Shown: positions 26,975 through 36,324, counted from the first letter of the stretch. The stretch is 64,000 bases of DNA from Camelimonas lactis (GCF_004342915.1 NZ_SLWL01000012.1:62001-126000), one strand, 5' to 3'. Translations and numbers: made by a program. Notes: generated by a model not told the origin, from the sequence alone.

Positions 26975-28972
26975 ATGCGCGCAGCCACGGTTCTCCAGCG
27001 GCGACGTCTGACGCGGGTTCTGCCCGCGAATGATGATGGCGTCCCGCTGGCGACGCAAGGCGGCGACGACCGGGCGGCGACGTTTTTCACCGCGGGCGCG
27101 GCTTTGCCGCCGCAGCTGGCCTTCCTGACCAGCCATGGCCTGACCGGCCCCGCGCTGAACGCGGCGGCGGAACTGGCGCGGCGCTGGCGCGTGCCGCCGG
27201 AACAGGCGTTGTTCGCCGCCGGCATGATGGAGCCAGCCGCCTATTATCGCGCCCTTGCCCTGGAGCTGGGCGCGCCTTTCGCGGCTGACGCCCTGCGCCG
27301 GGGCGGACTGACGCCCGACGGGGCGCGCTATCCAGACAGCATCCAGGCGGGCGTCGCGCCGGTGACCGACGCGGCCGGCCGCCGCCTGTTCGTGCTGGCG
27401 CCCCAGGGCGAAGCGCTGGCCCGCCTTCTCGATGGCCGGATGCGCCTGACTGGCGCCGCCATCGTCACGCCGGAGGCGCTGGCGCGCGCCGTAATGCGGC
27501 GCCACGCGCCCGCCATCGCCCACGATGCGGGCCATTCCCTGGCCGACGCCCGGGCGGACCTGTCCTGCCGGGAGGGTCTGACGCGCTCCCAGTCATGGGG
27601 GCTCGCCGCCGCGGCGGCTGTTGTCGCGGTGCTGGCGGCGCTGGCGCCGGCGGTGCTCGCCGGGTTGTTCGCCGTGGTGTTCCTCAGCTACGCCATCGTC
27701 CGGCTGGCGGCGACCTTCGCCACGCCAGGCGCCATGCCTGGCGCGGTTCCTGGCGAGGGCGAAGCGCCGCCCGTTGCGGAGGCGGACCTGCCTGTCTACA
27801 CGGTGATCGCGCCCGTTTATGGCGAGGCCAACATGGCCGCGCACATCCTGCAGTCATTGCAACGGCTCGACTATCCGCGCGCGCGTCTCGACGTGCGGAT
27901 CGTCGTCGAGGCGGATGACCACGCCACGCGGGTCGCACTGATCGCCCTGCAGCCGCCGCCCTGGATCAGCATCGTCGTGGCGCCGCCAGGCCAGCCCCGC
28001 ACCAAGCCGCGCGCCCTCAATGTGGCCCTGGTCACGGCGCGGGGCGAATTCACCGCCATCTATGACGCCGAGGACGCGCCAGACCCGGACCAGTTGCGCA
28101 AGGCCGTGGCCGCTTTTCGCGCCGCGCCGCCAGACGTCGCCTGCCTGCAGGCCCGCCTCGCCATCGACAACAGCGCCGATGGCTGGCTGCCCGCCTGTTT
28201 CGCGCTGGAATATGCGGCGTTATTCGACGCCATCAATCCAGGCCTGGCGCGCCTTGGCCTGCCCATTCCGCTGGGCGGCACGTCCAATCATTTCCGCACC
28301 ACGGCCTTGCGCCAGGTGATGGGCTGGGACGCCTGGAATGTCACGGAGGACGCCGATCTTGGTCTGCGCCTGGCGCGGGCTGGCTGGCGCGTCGCCGATC
28401 TGGATTCCACAACGCTGGAGGAGGCGCCGGTGAGCATCCGCGCCTGGCTGGCGCAGCGCGCCCGCTGGCTGAAGGGCTGGATGCAGGTCGCCATTACCCA
28501 CAGCCGCGCGCCCGGGCAGGCGGCGCGTGAGCTTGGCCTGCTGGGCGCCTGGGCCGCCGCCGCCCAATGCGCCGGGGTGGTGCTGAGCGCGCTGGGGTTT
28601 CCGCTGTTTGTCCTCGGCGCCGCCGTTCAGTTCGCGTCCGGCGACCTGTTGTCGCTGGACGGCTGGCAGGCGCGGCTGGGGGCGGCCGCGGCGGCCGCGG
28701 TGGCTTTGGCCGGGCTGGCCGCCGGCGTCGCGCCGCTGGTCGCTGGCGCGCGGCGCAGGCGCCTGCTGCCCCTGCTGCTGCTCGCGCCCCTGCTGCCCGC
28801 TTACTATGCCCTGGTTTCGCTCGCCGCCTGGCGCGCCCTGGTCGAGCAGATCCGCGCGCCCGCCCACTGGAACAAGACCCGCCACGGGGTGGCGCGCTCG
28901 TCCCGGTCGGGGCGCCTCACATATACCGGCGGAACTCCTTCGCAGCCTCGGCGGGCGGACGCTTCAGATTGA
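26975..28972 (+). CDS. Membrane glycosyltransferase family 2 with N-terminal accessory domain
   Basis: 665 residues. Residues about 40-150 resemble the MshEN/GspE N-terminal fold (PPEQALFAAGMMEPAAYYRALALELGAPF). Two hydrophobic helices (about 208-245) follow, then a GT2 domain with YTVIAPVYGEANM, IYDAEDAPDPDQL, VTEDADLGLRLAR and QRARWLKGW (processive-type D, D, D, QxxRW). C-terminal helices lie at about 510-625. It is likely to polymerise or export a cell-surface polysaccharide, but no partner genes are nearby. Its last 56 bases overlap the convergent SCO gene. ATG 26975 is the first possible start. Confidence 0.82.
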   Translation: MRAATVLQRRRLTRVLPANDDGVPLATQGGDDRAATFFTAGAALPPQLAFLTSHGLTGPALNAAAELARRWRVPPEQALFAAGMMEPAAYYRALALELGAPFAADALRRGGLTPDGARYPDSIQAGVAPVTDAAGRRLFVLAPQGEALARLLDGRMRLTGAAIVTPEALARAVMRRHAPAIAHDAGHSLADARADLSCREGLTRSQSWGLAAAAAVVAVLAALAPAVLAGLFAVVFLSYAIVRLAATFATPGAMPGAVPGEGEAPPVAEADLPVYTVIAPVYGEANMAAHILQSLQRLDYPRARLDVRIVVEADDHATRVALIALQPPPWISIVVAPPGQPRTKPRALNVALVTARGEFTAIYDAEDAPDPDQLRKAVAAFRAAPPDVACLQARLAIDNSADGWLPACFALEYAALFDAINPGLARLGLPIPLGGTSNHFRTTALRQVMGWDAWNVTEDADLGLRLARAGWRVADLDSTTLEEAPVSIRAWLAQRARWLKGWMQVAITHSRAPGQAARELGLLGAWAAAAQCAGVVLSALGFPLFVLGAAVQFASGDLLSLDGWQARLGAAAAAAVALAGLAAGVAPLVAGARRRRLLPLLLLAPLLPAYYALVSLAAWRALVEQIRAPAHWNKTRHGVARSSRSGRLTYTGGTPSQPRRADASD

Positions 28973-29519
28973 AGCCGCCGACGAAGTGACCGTTGCGATC
29001 CATCAGATAGACCATCGCCGTGTGGTCCATGGTGTATTCGCCGTCCTTCTGCTCCACCTTGCGGGCATAAACCCGGAAAGCGCGCGTGACGGCGTCGATC
29101 TGTTCCTGTGAGCCGGTGAGGCCGATGATGCGCGGATCGAAGCTGCCCAGATAGTCTTTCATGACGCCCTGGTTGTCGCGGGCCGGATCGACGGTGATGA
29201 ACACTGCCCGGGCCTTCGCGTCCTTGCCCAGCGCCTCCAGCATCTGCGAAACCTCATAGAGGGTTGAGGGACAGATGTCCGGGCAATGGGTGAAGCCGAA
29301 AAACAGCAGGTAGGGCGCGCCGCGCAACGAGGCGTCGGTAACCGTATTGCCGTTCTGGTCGGTCAGGGAGAAGGGCGCGCCAACGCCGGAGGACACGGCT
29401 CCGCCCTGGATCTGGCGCCAGGCGAACAGGCCGCCGGCCAGCGCTGCGAGGCCAAGGACGAACATGCCGAGCGTCAGGGCGAGCCGGCGGGAGGGGGCGC
29501 GGGAGGGGCCGGACGACAT
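28917..29519 (-). CDS. SCO1/SenC/PrrC family copper/redox protein
   Basis: 200 residues. One N-terminal membrane anchor (about 12-34) is followed by a thioredoxin-like domain. The copper ligands are Cys79 and Cys83 in THCPDICPS and His166 in MDHTAMVY. SCO proteins deliver copper to the CuA site of cytochrome c oxidase or act as periplasmic thiol reductants. ATG 29519 has AGGAG seven bases upstream. The 3' end overlaps the converging glycosyltransferase gene by 56 bases. Confidence 0.93.
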   Translation of the reverse strand: MSSGPSRAPSRRLALTLGMFVLGLAALAGGLFAWRQIQGGAVSSGVGAPFSLTDQNGNTVTDASLRGAPYLLFFGFTHCPDICPSTLYEVSQMLEALGKDAKARAVFITVDPARDNQGVMKDYLGSFDPRIIGLTGSQEQIDAVTRAFRVYARKVEQKDGEYTMDHTAMVYLMDRNGHFVGGFNLKRPPAEAAKEFRRYM

Positions 29520-29844
29520 CGCTTTGCTCCTGTTTCCTGTGCTCTGGACGCGCCCACGCCGGCGCATCTGTTGGCAAACGCGCTGAAGCGGCGCGGATTG
29601 CCGTTCCTGCGGATCGCCGGCGCGGCCCGCCATGCGCGGATCCGGCCGGGGGCGTCCGCATCACGCGCCCATGCTTTAACCGTCCGGGGGCGCCGGGTCA
29701 CCCACCATGGGGGAGACATGACGTCGCCTCAGGCTGGAAACGTTCCAGAACAAACAGTTCGCGCGGATGCGCTGCCTGTGCCACATGGGCCGGGACGGCG
29801 GCCCCATGTTTGGAGGCGCCGGCCTGATGAGAAAGGACGCGGGC
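29520..29844. other. Divergent region between the SCO gene and hutX
   Basis: 325 bases that should carry promoters for both genes. I looked for iron-regulator boxes and found none convincing here; an ICE-like palindrome is instead present at 30457 after hutX. Confidence 0.35.
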
Positions 29845-30354
29845 ATGACGGATGTGAATGCGAATACGATTGCGGCGCTCCGGGCGGAGATCGCTGAAAA
29901 ACCCGACGGCGTGCTGGAAGCACTGGCCGAGCGTCACCAGACGACGATGAAAACCGTGTTCTCGGCGTTGCCGGAAGGCCAGGCCACGCCGGTTCCGGCC
30001 AGCCGTTTCGAGGACCTGTGGGCCGACCTGGCGACCTGGGGCGACGTTACCTTCATCGTCCATACCCGTGACGGCGTGTTCGAAACGAAGGCGCCGGTTC
30101 CGCCAGGCTCCCATGGCCGGGGGTATTTCAACATCCACGGCGACAGCCCGCTGGGCGGCCATATCCGCGCCGACCGCTGTGACTCGATCTGGTTCGTCGA
30201 CCGGCCGTTCTTTGGTCGCCGCTCCTGCTCGCTGGTGTTCATCAACACGGATGGCGAGGCCATGTTCAAGGTGTTTGTCGGTCGTGACGCCCAGCGCGAA
30301 CTGAACCCGCAACAGATCGCCCGTTTTGAGGCATTGCGGGCCAGCCTGGCCTGA
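29845..30354 (+). CDS. hutX: Heme utilization cytosolic carrier protein HutX
   Basis: 169 residues. The HutX/HuvX family features are present: an N-terminal helix with LRAEIAEKPDGVLEALAERHQ, then WADLATWGDVTFIVHTRDGVFETKAPVP, GSHGRGYFNIHGDSPLGGHIRADRC and FINTDGEAMFKVFVGRD. HutX takes heme from uptake or degradation systems in the cytoplasm. No hmu/hut transport genes are adjacent. ATG 29845 has AAAGGA eight bases upstream; an ATG six codons earlier is possible. A terminator follows. Confidence 0.87.
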   Translation: MTDVNANTIAALRAEIAEKPDGVLEALAERHQTTMKTVFSALPEGQATPVPASRFEDLWADLATWGDVTFIVHTRDGVFETKAPVPPGSHGRGYFNIHGDSPLGGHIRADRCDSIWFVDRPFFGRRSCSLVFINTDGEAMFKVFVGRDAQRELNPQQIARFEALRASLA

Positions 30355-30378
30355 TCTGGATGGACATTGCGTGATTTC

Positions 30379-30412
30379 AGGCGGTACTGGCTCGTGTCAG
30401 GCCGCCTTTTTT
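30379..30412 (+). terminator. Terminator of hutX
   Basis: AGGCGG (30379-30384) pairs with CCGCCT (30402-30407), with an inner CTG/CAG, followed by six T. It lies 24 bases after the stop. Confidence 0.72.
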
Positions 30413-30456
30413 CCGCCACTGTGACCTGAACGCCATCATTCCCGGATTGTCTCCAC

Positions 30457-30473
30457 ATCAGAATAATTCTAAT
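30457..30473 (+). promoter_or_regulatory. ICE-like (Irr-type) palindrome before the acyltransferase gene
   Basis: ATCAGAATAATTCTAAT fits the iron control element pattern TTTAGAA-N3-TTCTAAA at 11 of 14 positions (consensus from memory). A second overlapping inverted repeat, ATAATTC-TAATGG-GAATTAT, extends to 30483. The site is 31 bases before the acyltransferase start, in a promoter-like AT-rich patch, and just downstream of hutX. Confidence 0.4.
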
Positions 30474-30503
30474 GGGAATTATCCGGATGCGGAGCACAGA
30501 ACC

Positions 30504-31589
30504 ATGATGAAGCAGGAAAATCTGCCGCTGACGTCATTGCGTGGCGTCGCGGCGCTGTGGGTCGTGGCCCATCATCTGGTCCTGCGCTTTGTTGACCTTG
30601 GGTTATCCACCCCGGACCGGTTCCTGTTTCCCGGCGGCGTCGCCGTCGACATCTTCTTCATTCTCAGCGGTCTGGTGATGGCGGCGACCTATCGCGACCT
30701 GACCCCGTCCGGCGTTCCCGCCTTCATGATCCGGCGGATTTTCCGCATTTATCCGTTGCACCTGTTCGTGATGACCGGGCTGATCTGCCTGGCGATCCTG
30801 CTGACGCTCGCCGGCCATCCTGGGCCGCCGGGATACGACTGGTCGCGGTTGCCTGGGGCCCTGCTGCTGTTGCAGCCGTTCCGTGACCAGCCGCTGACGT
30901 GGAACGTCGCGAGCTGGTCGGTCGGCGTCGAGATGGCCTGCTACCTGGCCTTTCCGCTGTTCCTGCCGCTGGTGCGGGCGTTGCCCCGCGTGGCCATTGC
31001 CTTGCTGGTCGTGGCGTTTGGGGTGATCGAGTTCCTGGTGCTGAGCCGCGTTGGCGCGGTTGTGGCTGGCGGCGGCGCGGTGGCGCGGGGTTTCGCCGGC
31101 TTTGCCTTCGGCATGGTCATCGCCCTTAGCCTGCGGGGCGCCCGCCTGCCGCAATGGGCCCAGAACCTGCTGGAGCCGGCGGCCGTCCTCGCCATTGTCG
31201 CCGCGCTTGCCGGCGGCCGGCCGGAATTGACGCCGATGTTCGGCGCTGTCCTGATCGCACTGCTGTTCACCGGCCGCGGTCCCGTCGCCGCCGTGTTTGA
31301 AAAGGCGCCGCTGCACTGGCTCGGCAAGGTGTCCTATTCGGTCTACCTGGTGCATTTGCCGGTAATTGGCGTGTTCGCCACGGCGCCGAAAAGCGCATGG
31401 CTGCTGGGCGCCGTCGGCCCGGTGATCTGGTCCGTGCTGGCCACAGCGCTGGTGCTGGCCGTGTCGCATGTCTGCTGGTTGCTGATCGAGGAGCCGGCGC
31501 GCCGCTATGGCGCGCGCCTCGCCCGTGGCCAGCGCCTGACGGTCAAGGCTCCCGCGCCGCGTGGACCGGAAACGGCGGGCGTCGCCTGA
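30504..31589 (+). CDS. Acyltransferase family 3 membrane protein
   Basis: 361 residues with about ten membrane helices. The family starts with LTSLRGVAALWVVAHHLVLRF, in which the conserved Arg and His of the acyltransferase-3 active region appear, and FPGGVAVDIFFILSGLVMA follows. Such proteins O-acetylate surface polysaccharides, peptidoglycan or lipids (OafA/ExoZ-like). The substrate is unknown. ATG 30504 is preceded by GGAG; the next codon is also ATG. An iron-box-like palindrome lies just upstream. Confidence 0.88.
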   Translation: MMKQENLPLTSLRGVAALWVVAHHLVLRFVDLGLSTPDRFLFPGGVAVDIFFILSGLVMAATYRDLTPSGVPAFMIRRIFRIYPLHLFVMTGLICLAILLTLAGHPGPPGYDWSRLPGALLLLQPFRDQPLTWNVASWSVGVEMACYLAFPLFLPLVRALPRVAIALLVVAFGVIEFLVLSRVGAVVAGGGAVARGFAGFAFGMVIALSLRGARLPQWAQNLLEPAAVLAIVAALAGGRPELTPMFGAVLIALLFTGRGPVAAVFEKAPLHWLGKVSYSVYLVHLPVIGVFATAPKSAWLLGAVGPVIWSVLATALVLAVSHVCWLLIEEPARRYGARLARGQRLTVKAPAPRGPETAGVA

Positions 31590-31707
31590 ACACAAAATTC
31601 GCGGACATATGGGTCAGGCCGCGAGCGTTCACATCAGACAGGATCGCGCCCGCCTTTGCAGGACATCGCGTCTCGCGCGAAATGGCGTTCACGCGGCGGT
31701 CATGGGG

Positions 31708-32103
31708 TTAAATGCGCGCGGCCCGCGCCCGCTCCAGCGCCCGCGCGACGGCGCTGGCCAGACTGCGGGACTGGAAGGGCTTGCCGAGCACGGTCACCAG
31801 CGGGTTGCCAGTCAGCTCGGCCTCCAGGTCCCCGGCGCCATAGCCGGTGATGAAGATCACCGGCAGGCCGGGGAAGCGCGCCAGGCAGGCCGCGTAAAAA
31901 TCCTGGCCGGTGGTGTCCGGCAGGCCCACGTCCGACACCAGCAGGTCGATATGGGCGCCTTCCAGCAGCGCCTGCGCCTCAGCGCCCGTGGGGGCGTCCA
32001 GCACCGTGCAGCCTGCTTCCTCCAGCATGTCCAGGGTTGTCATCCGCACGAACATCTCGTCCTCGACGAGAAGCACGACGGGCGATGGCGCGGCGCCGTT
32101 CAT
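31708..32103 (-). CDS. Single-domain response regulator
   Basis: 131 residues consisting only of a receiver domain. The acidic pair is in LVEDEMFV, the phosphoacceptor Asp in LLVSDVGLPDTTG, Thr in FITGYG and Lys in LGKPFQ. The sequence is of the CheY-like type often partnered with hybrid or HWE kinases in alphaproteobacteria. No output domain or adjacent kinase is seen. ATG 32103 is used; its ribosome binding site is weak, and the long frame upstream is not receiver-like. Confidence 0.87.
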   Translation of the reverse strand: MNGAAPSPVVLLVEDEMFVRMTTLDMLEEAGCTVLDAPTGAEAQALLEGAHIDLLVSDVGLPDTTGQDFYAACLARFPGLPVIFITGYGAGDLEAELTGNPLVTVLGKPFQSRSLASAVARALERARAARI

Positions 32104-32437
32104 GCGCGGCGACCCGGGCGCGTGGGCGGGCAGGCATGGACCGGCCCATTGGCGATGACCGGCTGCTGGCGTGATATCCCGTCCGTCTTCACGGCGCGCC
32201 TCTCCCTGAGCGAACGCCGCCCGGGCGGAAGCTTCGGCAGGACGGCGTTTTCGTTGTTCTGAACCACCCGGTTCTAGCGGAAACCGTCGGTCCCGGAAAG
32301 GCGCCGGTCGCGCCCGCCAGGGCGCAGGCGCCCGTCCGCTGGCGGGCATGAAAAAACGCGGCGAGATCATCGCCGCGTTTTCAGATGCGTCAGCCAGGGA
32401 CCACGCCCTGGCAAGAGGAATACCCGGAGGGGCGACC
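32104..32437. other. Intergenic region with the icd terminator
   Basis: 334 bases. The icd terminator (32351-32381) is the only clear element; the rest must serve as promoter for the response regulator gene. No gene is seen. Confidence 0.5.
32351..32381 (-). terminator. Terminator of icd (possibly bidirectional)
   Basis: AAAACGCGGCGA/TCGCCGCGTTTT, 12 pairs around a GATCA loop. On the minus strand it ends in six T, 57 bases past the icd stop. Confidence 0.8.
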
Positions 32438-33652
32438 TCAGGCGGCCATCGCCTTCTTCAGGTTCTCGTCGATCTTGTCGAGGAAGCCGGTGGTGGAGAG
32501 CCACTTCTGGTCGGCGCCGACCAGCAGGGCGAGATCCTTGGTCATGTAGCCGGCCTCGACGGTGTCGACGCAGACCTTCTCAAGGGTCGACGCGAACTTC
32601 GCCAGCTCGGCGTTGTTGTCCAGCTTGGCGCGATGGGCGAGGCCGCGCGTCCAGGCGAAGATCGAGGCGATGGAGTTGGTCGAGGTCTCCTTGCCCTTCT
32701 GGTGCTCGCGGTAGTGGCGGGTGACGGTGCCGTGGGCGGCTTCCGATTCCACGACCTTGCCATCGGGGGTCATCAGCACCGAGGTCATCAGGCCGAGCGA
32801 GCCGAAGCCCTGGGCCACGATGTCGGACTGCACGTCGCCGTCGTAGTTCTTGCAGGCCCAGACGTAGCCGCCGGACCACTTCAGGGCCGAGGCGACCATG
32901 TCGTCGATCAGGCGGTGCTCATAGGTGAGGCCGAGGGCGTCGAAGCGCTCCTTGAACTCGGCGTCGAACACTTCCTGGAACAGGTCCTTGAAGCGGCCGT
33001 CGTAGGCCTTGAGGATGGTGTTCTTGGTCGACAGGTACACCGGGTACTTGCGGGCGAGGCCATAGTTGAACGAGGCGCGGGCGAAGTCGCGGATCGAATC
33101 GTCCAGGTTGTACATGGCCATGGCCACGCCCGAACCCGGCGCCTTGAACACTTCCTTCTCGATCACCTGGCCGTCTTCACCGACGAACTTGATGGTCAGC
33201 GTGCCCTTGCCGGGGAATTTGAAGTCGGTGGCGCGGTACTGGTCGCCGAAGGCGTGACGGCCGACGACGATCGGCTGGGTCCAGCCCGGCACCAGGCGCG
33301 GCACGTTCTTGCAGATGATTGGCTCGCGGAAGATCACGCCGCCCAGGATGTTGCGGATGGTGCCGTTCGGCGACTTCCACATCTCCTTCAGGCCGAATTC
33401 CTCGACGCGCGCCTCGTCGGGGGTGATGGTGGCGCACTTCACGCCCACACCGTGCTTCTTGATTGCCTCGGCGGCGTCAATGGTCACCTGGTCGTTGGTG
33501 GCGTCGCGGTGCTCAACCCCGAGGTCGAAATACAGCAGATCGATGTCGAGGTAGGGGTGGATCAGCTTGTCCTTGATCTGCTGCCAGATGATCCGGGTCA
33601 TCTCGTCGCCGTCAAGCTCGACGACGGGGTTGGCTACCTTGATCTTTGCCAT
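32438..33652 (-). CDS. icd: Isocitrate dehydrogenase, NADP-dependent
   Basis: 404 residues, homodimeric eukaryote-like type II IDH. Visible are [16 protein letters not shown], the substrate loop [14 protein letters not shown], the metal-binding [21 protein letters not shown] and [24 protein letters not shown]. It oxidatively decarboxylates isocitrate to 2-oxoglutarate in the TCA cycle. ATG 33652 has GAGGA eight bases upstream. It is divergent from glk with 314 bases between. Confidence 0.97.
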   Translation of the reverse strand: MAKIKVANPVVELDGDEMTRIIWQQIKDKLIHPYLDIDLLYFDLGVEHRDATNDQVTIDAAEAIKKHGVGVKCATITPDEARVEEFGLKEMWKSPNGTIRNILGGVIFREPIICKNVPRLVPGWTQPIVVGRHAFGDQYRATDFKFPGKGTLTIKFVGEDGQVIEKEVFKAPGSGVAMAMYNLDDSIRDFARASFNYGLARKYPVYLSTKNTILKAYDGRFKDLFQEVFDAEFKERFDALGLTYEHRLIDDMVASALKWSGGYVWACKNYDGDVQSDIVAQGFGSLGLMTSVLMTPDGKVVESEAAHGTVTRHYREHQKGKETSTNSIASIFAWTRGLAHRAKLDNNAELAKFASTLEKVCVDTVEAGYMTKDLALLVGADQKWLSTTGFLDKIDENLKKAMAA

Positions 33653-33966
33653 CGACTCTGTCCTCGCGGATTGTTCGGTCGTCACATACTGCGCAACCGG
33701 CTTCGGGCCGGCGCGCCTCCCGCCGGGCTTTCTGGGCGATTTCCCGCCGGGCTGCAATGTCTGATCGCTTCAAAAGCACGCAAATCAAAAAAACCCGTGC
33801 ATTTGCAACAGCGGAAATATGGCCAGCCGCATGGCTCCGGCCGCGCCGGCGCGACGGATGCGCGCGGGGCATCGCCAGATGGGGGCAGCCGGCGTGGTTG
33901 CAATTGTGGCGCCTGATGAACCAACATCGCCCCAGCGCGTTGAACATGGCAATGGAAGGACGCCGG
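33653..33966. other. Divergent region between icd and glk
   Basis: 314 bases containing the promoters of both genes. An A-rich stretch (33771-33810, with CAAATCAAAAAAACCCGTGC) stands out, but I cannot set a convincing -35/-10 pair. An open frame runs through it upstream of glk but is not glucokinase-like. Confidence 0.35.
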
Positions 33967-34980
33967 ATGGCATCAACAGTGGTCCTGGCCGATATCGGCG
34001 GCACCAACGCCCGGTTTGCGTTGGCCGGCGGCGGCGGCGCGGGGGAAGTGGCGCGCTTCGCGGTCGCTGACTACGCAAGTTTTGACGACGCCATGGATCG
34101 CTTTCTCCAGATGCGACGGGCCGTGGCCGGCCGCCCCATCGCCGCCGCCATCGCCATCGCCGGCCCGGTGTCGCGCGGCGCCGGCAGCCTCACCAACAGC
34201 CACTGGCGCTTCAGCGAGGCCGATATCTCGGAGCGGTTCGGCATCCCGAATGTGCGTCTGCTCAATGATTTCGAAGCCCTGGCCTGGGGGCTGCCGCTGC
34301 TGCGTCCTGAACATCTCACCCGCATCGTCGGCCGGCATCCGGCCGCTGGCTATGGCGCGGTCCGGCCACCCGGCGGACCCACCCCCGGCAGCAACGGGCG
34401 GCTGGTGGCGGTGGGGCCTGGCACGGGGCTTGGCGTCGCCTGCCTCGATCCGGACGGCGGCGGCGGCATGGTCATCGCCTCCGAGGGGGGGCACGTCAAC
34501 GCCCCCTCGTGGAGCGCCCGCATCGACGCCATCATCGACTGGTTGCGTTCGGACCTCGGCCATGTCTCCGTGGAGCGGATGGTGTCGGGCCAGGGGCTTG
34601 AGAACACCTACAGGGCGGTGGCGGCGCTGGAGGGCAAGCCGGCCCGCCTGCAGGATGCGGCCGCCATCACCGGCGCGGCGCTGGACCGGAGCGACCCCGT
34701 CGCCGTCGAGACGGTCGATATCTTCTGCGCCATGCTGGGGGAGATCGCCGGCAATTATGCGCTGACCTTTGGCGCTTCCGGCGGCGTCTACATCGCCGGC
34801 GGCATCGCGCCGCGCATCATCGATCTGCTGCAGGCTTCCGAATTCCGCGAGCGCTTCGTCGCCAAGGGCCGGTTCCGCACGTGGCTGGAGCCGGTGCCCA
34901 CCTGGCTGGTGCTGCATCCCAACCCCACGTTTCTTGGCCTTGAGGCGGTGGCGAGCCGCGCGGTGGTGGAGAATCTCTGA
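33967..34980 (+). CDS. glk: Glucokinase
   Basis: 337 residues. The phosphate-1 motif LADIGGTNARFAL begins at residue 8; AIAGPVSRGAGSLTNSHW and LLNDFEALAWGLP carry the glucose-binding Asn and Asp; GPGTGLGVA and EGGHVNAP follow. This is the bacterial Glk family (ATP + glucose to glucose-6-phosphate). ATG 33967 has GGAAGGA six bases upstream. The long upstream frame starting over icd is not part of it. Confidence 0.94.
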   Translation: MASTVVLADIGGTNARFALAGGGGAGEVARFAVADYASFDDAMDRFLQMRRAVAGRPIAAAIAIAGPVSRGAGSLTNSHWRFSEADISERFGIPNVRLLNDFEALAWGLPLLRPEHLTRIVGRHPAAGYGAVRPPGGPTPGSNGRLVAVGPGTGLGVACLDPDGGGGMVIASEGGHVNAPSWSARIDAIIDWLRSDLGHVSVERMVSGQGLENTYRAVAALEGKPARLQDAAAITGAALDRSDPVAVETVDIFCAMLGEIAGNYALTFGASGGVYIAGGIAPRIIDLLQASEFRERFVAKGRFRTWLEPVPTWLVLHPNPTFLGLEAVASRAVVENL

Positions 34981-35253
34981 GCTTTCGCCGTGGCGGCGCC
35001 GGCCCTGCATGTCCGGGTCGCGCAGAACGCGGGTTGCGCCCCGGGCGCGGTCTGTTGCACATGGCGGGACGTTTCACGACGATATGGCCACGGCCCGCAC
35101 GAAAGCGGCGGCCGCTGTCTGTGTGGGCGCCTCAGGGGCAGGCGGGAAGGGCGTGACGCAACCGGCTCGGGGGCGGACGGGCTCCAGTTCCGCTGCTGGC
35201 CCTGAAAGACGCCGGTTTGCCCCGGCGAAGTTGCAGGCAAAGTTGGAAGGCCG

Positions 35254-36078
35254 ATGGCTGGCACAGATCACACCCGCCCCCTGATCGAGGGCGGCCCCGT
35301 CATCATTCTGGTGCGGCCCCAGCTGGGGCAGAACATCGGCATGGCCGCCCGCGCCATGGCCAATTTCGGCCTTGGCCGGATGCGGCTGGTCGCCCCGCGC
35401 GACGGCTGGCCGCAGGAAGATGCTTTCGCCGCCGCCTCCGGCGCCGTGCACGTGCTGGAGAATGCGCAGCTGTTTCCCGATCTGGCGTCCGCTGTCGCTG
35501 ACTGCAACCACGTCTATGCCTGCACGGCCCGCGAGCGGGGGCAGGCCAAGGATGTGATCGGCGCCGACGTGGCCGCCGCGCGCACGACGGCCGCCATGGC
35601 CGCGCAGGAAACGGTCGCCATTGTTTTTGGCCCGGAGCGTAGTGGCCTGGAAAACGACGAGGTCGGGCTCGCCGACACCATCATTACCTTTCCGGTCAAT
35701 CCTGGCTTTGCCTCGCTCAACCTCGCCCAGTCGGTGTTGCTGGTCGGCTACGAATGGTTCCGCACGGCGCACATGGCCGCGCCGGCGCCCGCCTTGCCGA
35801 AATCGCCGCCGGCGCGGCGGGAATCCGTGCTGTCGTTTTTCGAGTTCCTGAAGCAGGAGCTTGATCATGTCGGCTTCTTCGCGCCGCCCGAAAAACGGCC
35901 GGTCATGACCCGCAACATGTTGAACATCTTCCACCGCCTCACCATGACCGAGCAGGACGTGCGCACCCTGCGCGGCGCCATCGCGGCGCTGGTCAATGGC
36001 CGGCGCGGCGTGCGCCCGCCAAAGGCGTTGCGCGGCGCCGCCGCCGATAGCGAAACGAATGGGGCGCCCCCGGCCTGA
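35254..36078 (+). CDS. trmJ: tRNA (cytidine/uridine-2'-O)-methyltransferase TrmJ
   Basis: 274 residues, SPOUT fold. The SAM-binding trefoil knot is shown by RPQLGQNIGMAARAMANFGL, VFGPERSGLENDEVGLADTIITFPVNPGFASLNLAQSV, with the C-terminal segment present. It methylates the ribose at tRNA position 32. ATG 35254 has GGAAGG close upstream. The 273 bases upstream have no gene. Confidence 0.93.
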   Translation: MAGTDHTRPLIEGGPVIILVRPQLGQNIGMAARAMANFGLGRMRLVAPRDGWPQEDAFAAASGAVHVLENAQLFPDLASAVADCNHVYACTARERGQAKDVIGADVAAARTTAAMAAQETVAIVFGPERSGLENDEVGLADTIITFPVNPGFASLNLAQSVLLVGYEWFRTAHMAAPAPALPKSPPARRESVLSFFEFLKQELDHVGFFAPPEKRPVMTRNMLNIFHRLTMTEQDVRTLRGAIAALVNGRRGVRPPKALRGAAADSETNGAPPA

Positions 36079-36269
36079 GCGGCTGGCGGCCCGGTCAGCG
36101 CCGGTGGCCCATGCGGGCCTGAAGCGGACGCCGGCAACCTTGAGGAAAGCCGCCGCCGCTTCCCGTGAAGCAGATGCGCCCGTGCAACGGGCCGGACATT
36201 TTCTGCGCGCCAGGTTCGCAGGAGACGCCCGGGACTCCAGTTCGCACGGGAAAATGTTACAAATCAGGG

Positions 36270-36310
36270 AATTGGAGCATGGCTCCAGTTCTGTTCGATC
36301 GACAATTGTC
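36270..36310. promoter_or_regulatory. Hairpin and 10-base palindrome before the secreted hydrolase gene
   Basis: AATTGGAGC/GCTCCAGTT (36270-36290, nine pairs with one wobble) is followed eleven bases later by the palindrome GACAATTGTC (36301-36310), 15 bases before the ATG at 36325. They may form an operator or a leader structure. Confidence 0.4.
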
Positions 36311-36324
36311 CGCACGGAAAACAG

